Shown in pieces: positions 28,501-43,500 of a stretch of 64,000 nt of DNA; the stretch's first letter is position 1; each line of letters opens with the position of its first letter. Made by a program: the position numbers and the translations under genes. Under the pieces are notes generated by a model. It saw nothing but the letters and a program-made list of their open reading frames with translations, was not told where the DNA came from and ran no database searches. The DNA is from Scortum barcoo (lineage: Eukaryota > Chordata > Actinopteri > Centrarchiformes > Terapontidae), in the NCBI GenBank assembly GCA_023238725.1, contig CM041553.1, forward strand, positions 15,122,501-15,186,500, in the 5' to 3' direction.

Positions 28501-31500
28501 TGGTGGATCTTATCTTCTCAGCCCGACTTCTGCAGTTCTTTTCATCATATCATGTTTGAATGCCTGAATCCTACTCAAGTAGTCATGAATGCACCAGTGT
28601 CAGTTCAGAAAAGGATCAGGTTGGCTGTCTTATTCCTTCTGAGGAACAACAATGTTTTCTTGTGTTGGCAGCTGCTCAGAACAATGCTGTGCGTGTCATA
28701 AAAACAAGTGTGGGAGCTGTTAGCATGAAGGGAGAGGTTAAAAACTAAACACCAACGTCCTGCAGCGGCTCAGTGTTCCAGTAACTGCTGAATGAAATAT
28801 TGGATTCATACATGGACTAAGCCGAAGCCGATCCAGGTATGTGAGTGTGTCATGCACTGATGATAGGCTGGCTAATGCAACGATGAGTACTGTTATAGTG
28901 GCTGGTGTGAGAGAGAGCATGGTGTAATTCCTTTCTGTGCCTGGAAGAGGGCAAACTGCTGTTCCCCTAAGTGCTGTGAACTGCATACATGGGTTCTGCA
29001 GGAGTAAACTGACCGACCAAAATAAAAAGTGCTCCTTACCCCCTAATAAACAAGCTGCCTGGAGCTCAGTAACAAAGGTAAAATGGATTACCAAGATTCT
29101 GAAAAATGCGTACGCGAGGAAAGCTGCAGGCTCAACAATGCTCAACAGCACAGGTTTAGAAGAACGGGAAAAAACCTCACCTCTTAAAATCCTGATCTTG
29201 GAATTTAAAACAAGAAAAAAACATGTCTACATGACAGTAATACAAATGTATTGTGTAACCTACTTTCTGGTTATAATCAGTGAACTCTTTAAACCAAATG
29301 GGGTCACAGTTTATATGGTTGCACCATTACAAAAAAACAGTATAGATCTTTTGTACATTTGAAACATTTGTCCAATAGCCAATTAAAACTCCAATTACAG
29401 AGCTAATTGCACACTTGCACAGCTAGTGAACGCAAGACTGACAGTTTAAGTAGAAAGCTATTCTCTGAATATCTCCAAAACAATACTGAATGGGCCTGTG
29501 AGAGTTTATTATAAAACAAACTAAATGTTTAAGGTTTTCCATCATTTCATTGTAGTCTGTGTTGGTGTGTGCACATGCTACACATACAGATGTGAGAGTA
29601 CAGAGGGAAAACAGAGACAATGGTAACACAAAGAGCCGTTCTTTGAAATATAAGCCAACAAATAGACACAGTTTTCAATCAAATGAGGTAATTTCTTCAG
29701 TGATGGATTTGCTTTGCATGACATTCATTTCTGCAGAGGGACCCAAAATGATTTACCACAGTTCCACAGAGTTAAAAGGCACCTTCAACATATTTTTTTA
29801 CGTGACAAAATTCTGGCCATAACCCACGTTTTCCTGAATGGCCACAATATTTAGCTGGCAGGGCTTTAGTTTTTACCTTGGCATGGGTTACTGCAGGCAA
29901 CTTGTACTGTCTTCTCCATAATTTGAAATTTGAAATGGCTTGTTGGCACTTAAAAGCATATGCACTGGTGCAGAAAAGCTTGCATTGACCATATGTTCTT
30001 CATTATGGAAATCTATGGACCAAAGCTGTGGATATGAACTTTGGCACATCTTTGCAGTGCACTGACAGTAATTAATAACAGGAGAGAAATAAAAATTCAC
30101 AGTCCCTTTCAGGCAGTGTAAATATTGCGGAAAACAATCCTGAAAGCTGCAGCACCACACAACATAACTGCAATTGTGCTGCGAGGTATTTAGAAAGGTT
30201 TGAGGCTGCACAGCCAAAGACTGAGCAGCGACTAAATATAATCTTGTTGAGTCGGCTTGAAGTTGAAAAAAACACTCACAATACCAAAAGCTCCAATTGT
30301 TGACAAGTTGTCAGACAGAGAAAAAGTTTTCTTTCGCAGCAGCAGTCATTGAATTTTTTTCCAATGTGTTTGCGTAAGGCTGCGATGACAAGAAAAATGA
30401 AAGATAATGAATACAAACACAAGAGGAAAAAACGTCTCACTGTGCATCCTTCAACAGCTTTGGAATGTCTGTCAAAACATGACCAGACGTTGCTGTAGGC
30501 GAGAAGTCAGCATAATTATGGAATTCCCATGGTCCCTCTTACAGGTCACAGCACATACCTAATTTGTCTACACTATTTTGTTTCAAAATGGGCAAACAAC
30601 TAAACTGAGACATCAATTTTACTCTTCCAAACACATCCCATCAACTGACTTTTCCGTGACACATCTACAGAACATTGCAACCACCCACGCTTAACCCATC
30701 GACCGATGACAATCTGAATTCATGCTAGTATGGCTAAAATGGTTTGTCAACCAATAGATTAGTCAACTTAAAGAATATTTACCAATGTCAGTGGTGATTA
30801 TCGATTTATTATTGCTGGTCACAGTTTCTTCATTCAAATATTTGCCTGTTTGTTTTCATATCAGCATACATTTGATCCATTCAGATTTTTTCACTGTTTG
30901 TCACTTTTGAAAAAGCTACTTAAAAATGTATTTATTAGTTTCAGCTATGGAAACCTATGAAGGGCACAAATTAATAACTAGATCAAAAATGAAAAAACTC
31001 ATTATTCGTAAACCTTTATGCTGGCAAACCTAAGCCAACAAGACAACAAGTAAAGTCTGAACTTTAATATGTTGTGTGTTGTAACATGCCCAAGTGTGTA
31101 AATGCAAGGACCTTTAGCCTTCTGACGTGGTTTCAGTTCTCTAGACTTGTCAACATTACCACCAACAGGCATTACAGAGAGGCTCTCCATTCCTCATATC
31201 TATCATGTCAACACTTTTTTTCCCTTACCAAAGGGTATTTGTTGGGAAGAACGTCGATATTTCAGGACAATAAATGCTTTTTGACCTTTGAAAAGTCAGC
31301 CAAAGTCAACATCCTGTCCAGCTCAACAAAACATGTTTTATATTCCACTTTTATTTCTACATTCGCCAAAAAATATTGTATTATTTGGTCAAGTCAATCA
31401 CTTGAAATTTTCATCATGGCACATGCCTAGCAGACAGAGAAATCGTATTTCTTTTGGCTAACATTCACAGTGTAGGCTAATGTTGACTTGGAGTCTGTCT

Positions 31501-34500
31501 CCTGAGTGCTGTGTTTGGAGTGGACACAGCAAAACAACACTCCTCAGCTTTAAACCTTAGGAGGTTTGGAATCGATCTGCCCTGTCAGTGAAGTTGTATT
31601 TGCCAATGGGCAGAGCAAAAAAACAAAAAAACAAAAAAAGATGTGGTTGTTCAGAGAGGATTAAAATTATTAAACAGCACTGATCATAACCAATGCAGCC
31701 ACAGCTCAACTCAAGTGTGGAACAATCCTGAGGACACATCGGTAAAGGAAAACACAAGATTTTGCTCAGTTTGTAGACTTGGATGGACATGGATTTTCCA
31801 TCCATCCATCCATCTTCCTCCGCTTATCCGGGACCGGGTCACGGAGGCAGCAGTCTGAGCAGAGATGCCCAGACTTCCCTCACCCCAGACACTTCCTCCA
31901 GCTCCCTGAGGCGTTCCCAGGCCAGCCGAGAGACATAGTCTCTCCAGCGTGTCCTGGGTCTTCTCCCGGGGCCTCCTCCCAGTGGGACATGCCTGGAACA
32001 CCTCCCTAGGGAGGCGTCCAGGGGGCATCCGAAAACAGATGCCCAAGATCCACCTCAGCTGACTCCTCTTGATGTGAAGGAGCAGCGGTTCTCTACTCCG
32101 AGCTCCTCCCGAGTGATTGAGCTTCTCACCCTATGTCTAAGGGAGCACCCAGCCACCCTGCACGGAGGAAACTCATTTCGGCTGCTTGTATCCATGATCT
32201 GAGAGTGGGAGCGTGGAGATTGACCAGTAAATCGAGCTGAGCTTAGCCTTTGAACTTAGCTCCTTCACCACGGCGGTCCGGTACACCGACCGCATAACTG
32301 TGGAGCCGCACCAATCCACCTGTCAATCTCACGCTCCATCTTTCCCTCACTCGTGAACAAGACCCCGAGATACTTGAACTTGAACTCCTCCACTTGAGGC
32401 AGGACCTCTCCACCCCACCCAGAGAAGGCAAGACACCCTTTTCCGGTCAAGAACCATGGCCTCGGATTTGGAGGTGCTGATTCTCATTCCCAGCCGCTTC
32501 ACACTCGGCTGCAAACCGCTCCCAGTACATGCTGAAGGTCCTGGCCTTGATGAAGCCAACAGGACAACATCATCTGCAAAAAGCACAGATGAAATCCTGT
32601 GGTTCCCAAACTGGACTCCCTCCGGCCCCTGGCTTCGCTTCTAGAAATCTTGTCCATAAAGATTAACAGAACAACATGCACTGGGAAGAACAGGTTTGAT
32701 TTACTGCTGCGGCAATGCGAACCAAGCTCCTACTCCGGTCATTGTACAGACACCGAACAACCCTTAGCAAAGGACAACGGACCCCATACTCACGGAGCAC
32801 CCCACAGAATACCACGAGGGACGAAAACGCATTGTTCCTCCTGAATTGAAGTTTCGACTATCAGCCGAATTCTCCTCTCCAGTACCCCTGGCATAGCCCT
32901 GAGTACTGTCCCCGACCTCCATGCAATGCTGCAGAGGTGTGTCAGCCAAGACAGCCCCACAACATCCAGAGACTTGAGGTACTCAGGGCGGATCTCATCC
33001 ACCCCGGCGCCTTGCCACCGAGGAGAGCTTTACGCGAACTACCTCAGTGACTTCGGCTTGGGTGATGGACGAGTCCACCTCTGAATCCCCGGCCTCCACT
33101 TCCTCAGTGGAAGGCATGTCGGTGGGATTGAGGAGATCCTCGAGGTATTCCTTCCACCGTCTGACAATGTCCCCAGTTGAGGTCAACAGCTCCCCACCCT
33201 GCACTGTAAACAGTGTTGGCAGAGTACTGCTTCCCTCTTCTGACGGTTTGCCAGAATTTCTTCGAGGCTGACCGATAGTCCTCCTCCATGGCCTGACCGA
33301 ACTCCTCCCAGACCCAGAGTTTTTGCTGCTCCAGCACCTTTGCCCAGGCTGCGAAGCTTGCTTTAGCCTGCTGGTACCCATTATCAACTGCGTCTGGAGT
33401 CCTACAGGCCAACATGGCCCGATAGGACTCCTTCTTAAGCTTGACGGCATCCCTTACTTCCGCTGTCCACCACCGGATTCAGGGGTTGCCGCCACGACAG
33501 GCACCAGAGACCTTACATCCACAGCTTCGAACTGCAAGTCAGAGGCAGAGAACACGGTCCACTCGGACTCAATGTCCCCAGCCTCCCTCGGAATCTGTGA
33601 GAAGTTCTCCCGGAGGTGGGAGTTGAAGACCTCCCTGACAGAGGGCTTGGCCAGACGTTCTCACAATATGTTTGGTTCTGCCAGGTCTGTCCAACATCCT
33701 CCTCCGCCAGCGGATCCAACTCACCACCAGAGATGGATTTTACACTTTAATATTTCAACCTGCTCTACCTTGCAACAAATAACAAAGGAAGATTGGCTGC
33801 AAAAGACCTAAGATTAGTCCAAAATGCTCACTGTACTTCCCTCAGTTTACCCTGTCCTAAAATGCACCACTTGAACCCACTTCCCAACGGACCAAATGCA
33901 AAAAAGGTGGAAGCACTCACTCCTTTCCTGTGCTAACGACCCTGGACAGTGTTGTTAGATGTAAACATTAGATACAGTGATGTGGTATCAAGGTTACAGT
34001 AAGTACTCACCATTTTCAATTTGCTGAACTAAGTAATATATAATAAATAACAATATATAATAATATATATAATATATAATAAATAATATACTGCATTTGT
34101 GCAGGATATACTGATACACACAGATCTATTTGTCTACACTGGGGTCTGTATACATGGGTGTGTTCACATGCTAGTTGGTATTACAGTCCAGGAGTTGAGC
34201 AGTTTTGGAAGTAGTAAATTACTGACATAGGATTATCTGGGTGGATGAGCATATGGCATGTACTAGACTAATGCAGAACAGAATAGGCAAATGGTTAATT
34301 AACTGCTGTGGTCTACCCTTTTTCTTCAGCAAGTTTTGTCTATGATACTCTTAATAAGATTTTGAAAGGAACTAATATTGTCTGAAAGTCTATGAAATAT
34401 TTCAGTTCAAATATTCTTCCTGTTATGTCTCAAGAAAACCTTCCCCCACAATTGCTCTTTCAAACTAAGCAGTTTGTTTTTATTCAGCGCACATTCTTCC

Positions 34501-37500
34501 TCTTCATCCCTTGCTCTCTGTACTCTGCCGGAGCTGTCAAAGTCAGGGAGTAAGTGGCACGATGCCGGCATCTGTGGAGGGCCGTGTCAATGTCTTTTGG
34601 CCTGGCACCTTTGTAAAATCTTCCAGCCAGTGTGGCTTTTAGCCCTATCCTTGCAGTGCTAACTAAAGGATAAATAAAGGCTGGATGGACTCCAGACAGC
34701 TGGTGTGCCCACTCCTCCTGGTTTCCTTTCTCCTGGTTTACAGGTTGCCAAAGCTAGGGCCCATCTTTGGGGAAAAATAAAGGGATTCTCCCTTCAACTC
34801 TGCGCATTAATTTTATGTTGTCACTACAGAAGAAGACTCCTGGTGTGTGAAAGTAAAGTTTTCTAAAAAATGATTTTACTTTTACTTTCTTGACAGGTTT
34901 CAAGGCATTACCCCTTCATTGTCAACTAGAATATACATTTTATTTTTGTGATAAAAGTACACGCTTGATCTCAGTATCTACTTATTTGTATCAGCAAACA
35001 TCTTGGCACTACACAGATATTCTTATTTAGGAAAGTGGGACGAGAAGCAAGGGATTGCAGATTGGCCACAAACACTACATGTGCCCTTTGGATAATTAGA
35101 GCGGGATTTAGATGAATCATTATTCTGTTTTACTGAGCCACCTGCATACATAAATATAAGCTATTGTTACTCTGCAATTCTTGAATTCCCTCCAAATGTT
35201 GGCCAACTTTCTGTTACCAATTTTCACAAAATATAAACCAAAATAACTACGATAGGAAACTGTCAAAGAAGTGCCAATAACTCAGGGTCTATGAGTCCTA
35301 TTGCACAAGTGTATATCTAAAAGCCAGTACAGTTATCTGAATGTGGGATGGTAGACTTGCAGATGCCCTTGAGATTTAGGTGATTTAAGTTTATTGTTAC
35401 AGGCTCTCAGCAGACAAAACACACACCAACTCGCACACAAATTGACAACTCACCCCTATAGCATGTGTAAGCCAACACCATGTGGGCGTAAAAAACGTGA
35501 ATGAAAACTCCTCCAACAACAACGCACAGAGAACTGAGACATACATGCCAAAATCCACACACAATCTTCTTTTGAGCCATATTAGATGTGGGCACTGGGG
35601 GAGCCCCACCCCCCACCCTAAATGGGAGCACATCTCACAGCTCCACACTGAAACCAAATATGACACATCATCTATTACAGTGTTCACCAGATACATAACA
35701 TCATAAAAAGCATTGAGCCTTTCTTTGAGTCTATGCCGACACAAGCACAAGGAAGTCTGGTACGATCACCTTGTTCAGGTATAGAGAACATAAATACAAA
35801 AGTGCTGCACATAGAGATGGGAATGGCGAAATGTGTTGATACAAAATATGCCCTTCATGTCAAGGCAGCGATTGTGGCCTGACACAGGAGGGAAAGTGAA
35901 AAAGTTGAGAGGTTAAAATTGTAACGAGAATGCAGTGTGGGCAGGCAAAGAAGGAGAATGAAAAAGAAAAGCCTGAGATATAAAGAGACAAAATAAATAG
36001 AGAAATAAACTTGCACAGAGAAATAGATAAAAAGAAAAAGACGAAGCAAACCAGACTGGAGCGATGGAATCTAAACAAACAGGATGAAAAAAATAAAAGA
36101 ACAAACATAAAACACACGTCTGCTTTTTACTTTGACCTGTTCTGTGAAGTATCTCCTGTAATTAACAACAGTCTGTGATTGCTGTGAACGAGTATTACAT
36201 AACATGCCAAGTTGCAAATTGTGCAAATAAAACTGACAGATGTACTGAGCATCCATCCAAATGAGGTATCATATTACTGTTTTTAAACTCAGAGCTGCTA
36301 ATTTGGGTAAGTGAATTGGTTCAACCCCACTGTGGAACATATTATTCACCAAATCAAAAATTCTTTCACTAATTTTCCACTGCAGCCTCTGCTTTACACG
36401 TGTGACTAAGGATAAGAACAAGTGCAGATCTGCATCTGTTTGCCTCCACTGTTTACACGGAGTTTATTGATGTTTACATTCTTGTATATTTCACGTTTTA
36501 CTTTTTCAGTTTAGCTTCGTGAAGGTATGTAAGGGTTTGGTGTGGAAAAAAAAAACTTTTCATCTAGGAGATTAGATATACAATCTGCACAGAAACCTAT
36601 GAGATAAATATAAATGATAACTAAAGCACAAAGTTCTACACAGTTATACAGCTTTAATATAAGTTGAAACAAAAAATCGTCAACCGTTTATAGTTTGTTT
36701 TCCGTCAAACCTTATCAAACAAACAAACAAAAAAATACATTCAGTAGTCTTGAAAATGCAATCAATTTCTATCATTCATCTTCAGTCTGTGGCTGCTATG
36801 TATGTCCTTGTTCGGTTAGACAAAAACTCAAAGACTTTTTGCATATTTCTATGAAGGCAAACATGCCTAACTAACAGATAACAAATCTGCTGTAGCCTTC
36901 AAATGTCGTCTCTACATGCCAAACCTACAAGATTTTAATAGACAAAGCATGTTAAACTGTGCTCCAAAGGAAGGGCCTGCAGAGAACAAAAACTTAGTTT
37001 TACATTCTGCTCAGGGCTGAAAACACTAATCACTAATTAATTATGAGTCTACTGAAATGGCGCAAGAAACACTATGTAATCCAAAAACCACTGCTGGTTG
37101 AGGGTTAGGCAAATTGTCTCCCCGCTCCATATCCACGCCGCAATGCCTCACCAGAGATTATTGAACAAAACAAAACTAAGGAGACAAATGAATATTCATG
37201 ATATGACATTTGCAAGGAGCTCATCATGGAGGCAGCCAGTGGCTCTGCATTTAAATGGGCACAACTCAAACATCACTGCAAATAGTGAAACTCTGCGGTG
37301 CCCCTCCAGGGAGTCTAGATGTGTTTGAACTTGAATTGTAGAAATAAAGTGCCAATTATCCCTCTAATTGGGAGTAACAAAGCTGACTGCCTGTTGTGCT
37401 TGGTCCCATGTTTACCGCGTATCTTTAAATCTCCAATTTAAAGGCTCTAATGAGTTCAATTAATTGAGAATGAGAGGAGTGATTTGGGAGTCACAGCCTG

Positions 37501-40500
37501 CTGTTTGGAGCTGTAAGCCCAGGGGAATGAGGTGTTAACCGAGTGCCAGCACATAGTACAAACAGACATCTCCTCTGATGTTCCATAACAGCATTTTCCA
37601 ATCTTTTCCAATCACATCTATGTGCTTGAATATTAACATATGCTCGCCACAAAAAAACTCTGTGATCTCTAGTTTTAATGACATGCAATTTTCCTTTAAT
37701 TACACATGCGTTGACAGCTCTATGTGCAACACTCATAAACACACACCTTTCCCTGAAGGCAAACAGAAAATCTAAACTCACTTGCACATATCCAGTAAAG
37801 AAGTTTTGTGCAAAGATTCAGTGCTCCCAGAAGATGAAGCCCTCTGACCTTGGTGCTCTCCAAACTCTCCATCCAGCGCCAGTACCAGCAGGTCAAAGTC
37901 TTTCTCTACTATCAAGTAAGATATATCAACATCACCAAATTTTCCCCTCACATAAATAAAATATTCTGATTCTGACCTGATCTACTAAGACTGATTGCCA
38001 CATTTTGTACAAACATTCATGCTTTGCAGACAGTAAAACCTAATAACCTTGGTGACCCCTTTGATTTTTTTTTATTTTATTTATTTTTTTATTTTTGATT
38101 TTTGACATTTGTGTTTTTTTTTTTTAAAAGAAAAGTCTTGACAACTATGAGACTGCCATGATACCTGGCAATGACCAAATGCCCATTCCAGCTGTGGGGG
38201 CACATTCCCCGTCGTATTTTTAATTAATTTTATTACTATTATTTTTCATTATATGTAGCTGTGATCTTTTTATATTATTAGTTAAACATATTATTTTAAT
38301 TATGTCACTGATCATATCTCCAAATGTCACACACCTCATTTCTTCTAGAGGTCAGTGCTGGAGGAGATGTAGATGCTACAGTTTAACACTATGTTGGTGA
38401 AGTGGTTAGTGCAGCATAGATCTCCTTTTTAAACGTCTGAAAATAAAAAGTAATTAGTTATACACACTTAACTGTATTTGAGAAATATGGGCGTAGTTTG
38501 CTTTGCAGGATAGTTGGCCAGTATCAGCTAAAATTAGCAGCCGTCCCTCAATCCAGTTGATTCGGCTTCTGGCTCGCTAACTAAGTTAGTCATGACTTCT
38601 GAGAGCATGGCATCCTATTTAATACTGGCAAAGGAGAGTTATGTGAATCTGATGACAGTGAAATGCTTTTTTACCACCACTATTATAGGTTATAGTACAG
38701 CAAAACACTGAAGTTCATTTGATATCTCCAGGTCAAGATGACAACAGAAAATGTCAGTCGGGAGGTTGACAGCGCAAGAGGTACGTTATCTTAGGAGGAA
38801 TTAACAGTGATAGGCTATTTTTTCCCTCATGTAAATATATGTGGATTTAAATGAAAGATTTGTTCCCTCTTTCATATGACCATCCCCTCCATTTCTCTCT
38901 CTAGTTAGGCTATATCAGTGTGTGTAGATGTGGTTACAGGTTACACTCTATGTACTCAGGCTTGAGGTGATGATGCATCTTTCAAGGAGGCTGAGCAGTT
39001 TGGAAAATAGGTTACTACTGCTCAGACACAGGAGCAGACACTGTTGTGTCATTTTTAGCACAGTCTCATCTGTACTCTTGCAGCTTCCTGTGTATCGTGG
39101 CTTAAAGTATAACTGTTGCCACGTCGGCAGGTTCACGTCGTCTGCTGCTTTTTTATCTATGCCCTCTGAATGAATTAGTATTGTGGATTTAGTCTTTTTA
39201 TGTAAATTTATGCCCCTTAAAACGTATACGCTAGATACGTGAGAGAATAAGTGAATGTTATTTTTAGTTACCATGGCAGTACAAAGAATTAATATGAAAA
39301 TCTCTAAATAAATATACTGTGTTTACCTTTATATAAAGTGTGAGGTTGCTGAGATAGAGAAACAGATTTAAGGAAGTTTTAAAACAATTCCCTCAAAGTC
39401 AAATTGCAGAAAATTGCGTCATTATTTCTGGGGAAGGATCCCCATGTCTCCAACTCTACTTGTACCACCCCCACCCAGAATTTCATCTTGTATGACACCC
39501 CTTAAATGACATTTATAAATTTGATTTGATGTGATTTTGCTTCATTATCTGAATATTATTCTGAGATTTGTCTTGTGTCCCAATACACACACTGTTCCAC
39601 ATACACAGCAAAACACAATATTTAACCAACCAACAAAACAAAAACTACAAACATGTTACATTAGACATTATAGATAAGTGGCTGTGTTGTAACTCTAATG
39701 TCCTTTTCGTCTAGTGCCACCATGAGCTCAAACTTATTTGTCCAGTCATCTGGACAAATGATCAATTACGTGCAAAACTAATGATGTTACCATCAGTTCT
39801 GTTGTATTTCTATATTTCTGTCTATATATTATATTTTGTCTATATGTTTAGAGTATTTTTAACTTAGCCCCCGGTGAACAAACAGCATGCTAGCATTGTC
39901 TTGGGATGCATGCTGACCTTAGCGTTTAACTCAAAGCACCACTGTGCCTCACAGTACAACCATACCGAGCTGCCAGAAATGGCTGCAGACTCTCAGTCTT
40001 TCAGCGCACAATTTTAGAAATCCACCATCCTGTCTCAAAGACATTTGTGAAAGAGGTTCAAGGTCTGTCAGGCACATTTGCCCAACAAGAACTGTTCCAG
40101 TTCCTTCTAATCTTCCCCCACAACCATAAGATTTCCAGATCAAACAGTCTACAAGAAACTCTGAGGTGGAATATTTCATTCATTATAAGCATTTGGAGGG
40201 GGAGAGTTAAATTGTTGAATGGTGACAAGATGAGTAAGTTATATTTAGTGCTGGAAAACTGGACACAGACTTCAGTTCATCTGGCTAACATCAGCAAGGA
40301 CTGCTTTAAGTATTCATTTGTGCGTCCATATTTAGTGCTGGAAAACTGGACACAGACTTCAGTTCATCTGGCTAACATCAGCAGGACTGCTTTAAGGACT
40401 GCTTTAAGTTTCATTTGTGCGTCTGAGGCGAAAATCAACCCACTAATCTTCCGTCTATATTTGTCTGACAAAAGTCTAAGCACGGCAAGTACCTTTTGAC

Positions 40501-43500
40501 AGGTATCTGACAGGCAGACAGAGTTTTTCTTAAAAAATTATCTTGCCCTATGCCTCGACTTTGCCCTTGCCACTTGTTCAGACAACCTAAAAACACTAAT
40601 GCATTTGCAGAGGAAACACAGTAGAAGAAAGGGAGAGAAAATCAGTCAACATGATCTCTCGACTAAGCTGATGCAGAAATATGCCAACAGTGAAACAGAT
40701 CTGTGAATATGCCTGCTGTGTGTCTCTCAGCAGAGCTCCATTCAGCCAGACAGCTGGACAGGGAAAAACAGCTGTGTGCACAAAGTCAAATTCAGCTAAA
40801 TACTGAAGCACCGGCTCCACAGGTAAAACAGGGAAATGTATTTCTGTCCGGACTCAGTTAAACCAAAACATTTTAATCAACCATTTTTCATTTTTTTACT
40901 GGACCAATTCCAATATAATGACTTTTATGTGTTTGATTTATTTAAATGTCAAGAAAAAAAAAAACCTAAAGATTAAATTGTTATTACATGTGTGGATGCT
41001 TCCATGCTAGTAAAATGGATTTATTTGGATTGCTAACTATGGTCTCTTGTATCTTAAGAAAAGTTAAACCTGGATTCACAGAGATAAAATCTAAGTCTTC
41101 TCTAATCTCATCCCCAATCTCTAATCTTTCATTCAATACTGAAAGTTCAAGACCATCGGTGAGGGCTGGAATACATATAAAGATCATGATCATTCGCATC
41201 GCTGCAAACGCCGCACCAATCAGCATGCGGGTGCATCATTTCATCGGGCCCTCACTTACGAAGACGACCCCGAGATAACTGAACTCCTTTGCATGGGGCA
41301 GCAAACAGGCTCCAAACATACCTCTATGCAGGATACTACAAACACAAAATCTTCCAATATCCAGTGATCACAAAGCAGGAAATATTTGAGTTGAATACAA
41401 AATAACATAAATTATTAAACCACCTGCTTTACGCCTGCGTTAATTTATTTTTATTATAATTATTATTTCTGGGCTACTTAAGGGCAGAACAACAAGCTGA
41501 AAACAAAACGCTGACATATTATCACTTTATAAAGTTGTTATGGTGATCTTATTAGCAAATATTTATCCATTTACACATCCAGCAGACACAGAGCAACATT
41601 AGAATTCATTGTAAGACGTGTGTTTGGCCACCTGGCAAATAATTCAAATATTCACTCTCCTTTTTAGCCGTGTTTTTGTTGTACCAACTCCTGAAAGAAA
41701 TATCTGGCTCTTTAAGCTGCTAAGTGCTCCACTATGTTCACCAGCTAAAAAGCCCCACAGAGCTGTGGGCAACCGCAGATCACATTATCATTTGATCCAT
41801 TTTTAATACAAAAATATTGATTCGAGCTGCTTTAAATCTGTCTAGGCCAGTGGTTTTCAACTTGGGGATTGTGGCCCACAGAATGTCATATGATGTCAAG
41901 GTCACAGGAGTGGAGCTCCTCCCTGAATCCATAAAAATCACCCAATATGACACAGCCATGAAGATTGGCGTGATCATTCTCTCATTAGATCTTCAGGTCT
42001 GCTCTCCTGTTGGAACAGCTTCTGGCAACTACGAATGTGGTTTGTACAGAGAATTATTTTTACAGATACTTAATAATCTGATGAAACACTGTGTGAACTG
42101 TAACGTAAGACAATAATGAAGTGTGAAGGATGTTGTGTTATGATCCTTTTAGAAACACAATTGTCAAGAAGTGGGAAGAGGAAATCTTTGCAATATTCAT
42201 TTACTTAAAGATAATAATGCACAGTGATGCTAAGATAATGGGTCCATAGGGCACCCTGTCAATATGTAGTTTAGGAATATTAAGAAAATATAGAGTAACT
42301 ATTCATAAATCTGGACATGAATCAAGTCCAGCTAATTATCATCATCCAAGTTCAATTACAGTGAGATGATGTCCCTGAGGGGAAATCACACCCATTGGAG
42401 ACAGAGTTAACAGAGGATGAAATTGACACACAGCTGTATAAAAACACATCTTTAAATCCAAGTAATGGGAAAAGTTTTATAAGCACAGGAGAAAGAAGAA
42501 ACAGTACACATCCACCTACATGATAAACTATGTGAAAGTTGTTATTGGATTGATATTCCAACTTTGATGCATCTCACAGACAAGTCGAACTATTCCCAAA
42601 CCAATACGGCAAGCATCTGTGACAGATGTTTAACCGCTCATTAGACTTATGCACAGTGTAGGAAACAAGCAAAGCACAGAAAAGCGTGGGCAAAGACTTC
42701 TGGTGTGGCTAACATTTCTGTTGGGATTTCAATTACAAAGAATATGATGACGCAGGAGGATGTCTGTGAAAGACCAGGAAGTTCAAGCTCAGCTGAAGCA
42801 AGACAGCAAGACACCTTTTAATTCCGCCTCAGGATGCTGCAAAACCACTTAACACTCCGCAAGCACTATGTTGCTGAACAGCCATTAATGTACAGATATT
42901 ATCAATTAACTATGGAGCAGACAGATAATGAGGGTTGACTGTGGAATGTTTACCAGCTAAAGAGTCAGATTTTTCCCTCTGGAGTTAGTGGAAACTAAAA
43001 TCAGAACTAAAAGGAGTGTGAAGACTGTTTTGCTAGAAGTGTAAACCAGAAATTACCTAACAAGTTCTTAAAATGAGATTAGATGTCAGTGCTTTGTTAA
43101 GAAGTTGTATACCGTATGTGTGCTACTACAGCCTATAATTTGAGTTTATCTGCTCTTGCATAGCTTCGATTTTCTTCTTATTTTCATTTTATGTACTTTT
43201 AAGTGTGTTTCTCTATTTACATGTACTTATATCTGCTCTTGTGCTGCTGTAACACAAAATTCTCATCTGGGGATTAACAAAGGATTAACTATTCTTGTAA
43301 CTCGTCTCCACTGCCTACAAGTGACCTGCAGGTTTAAGAAGAAGAAAGCTAGTGGCCAGTTGTTTTTTTTTCTAAATGTTCCTTTTTGAGATACTTTGTG
43401 GGTGGAGTGAATATGAAGTTCAAGAAATAGTTCAACGTTTTGGGAAATACGCTTATTTCGCTTTCTTGCCAAGAGTTCAATGAGAAGATTGATACCACTC

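Larger units (their letters stand above)
20907..31788 (-). other. GSTCD: GSTCD intron 4, part nearest exon 5
   Basis: Part of a 26.4-kb intron (20907-47274). No coding exon is supported. It holds decayed interspersed repeats (listed separately at 22.3, 22.4-22.7 and 24.6-25.0 kb), a long CA microsatellite at 25.5 kb, and otherwise AT-rich unique-looking sequence. Confidence 0.7.

Noticed and set aside
29000..29362. 141-residue plus-strand ORF (28937-29362)
   Set aside because: No known domain, no splice or promoter context, ordinary AT-rich intron composition.
32995..33811. 150-162 residue ORFs on both strands near 33 kb
   Set aside because: They are degraded LINE sequence and its antisense shadow, not host genes.
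40047..40499. 150-residue plus-strand ORF across the tandem duplication
   Set aside because: Its length comes from the in-frame 87-bp duplication (a multiple of three); no recognisable protein and no splice context.
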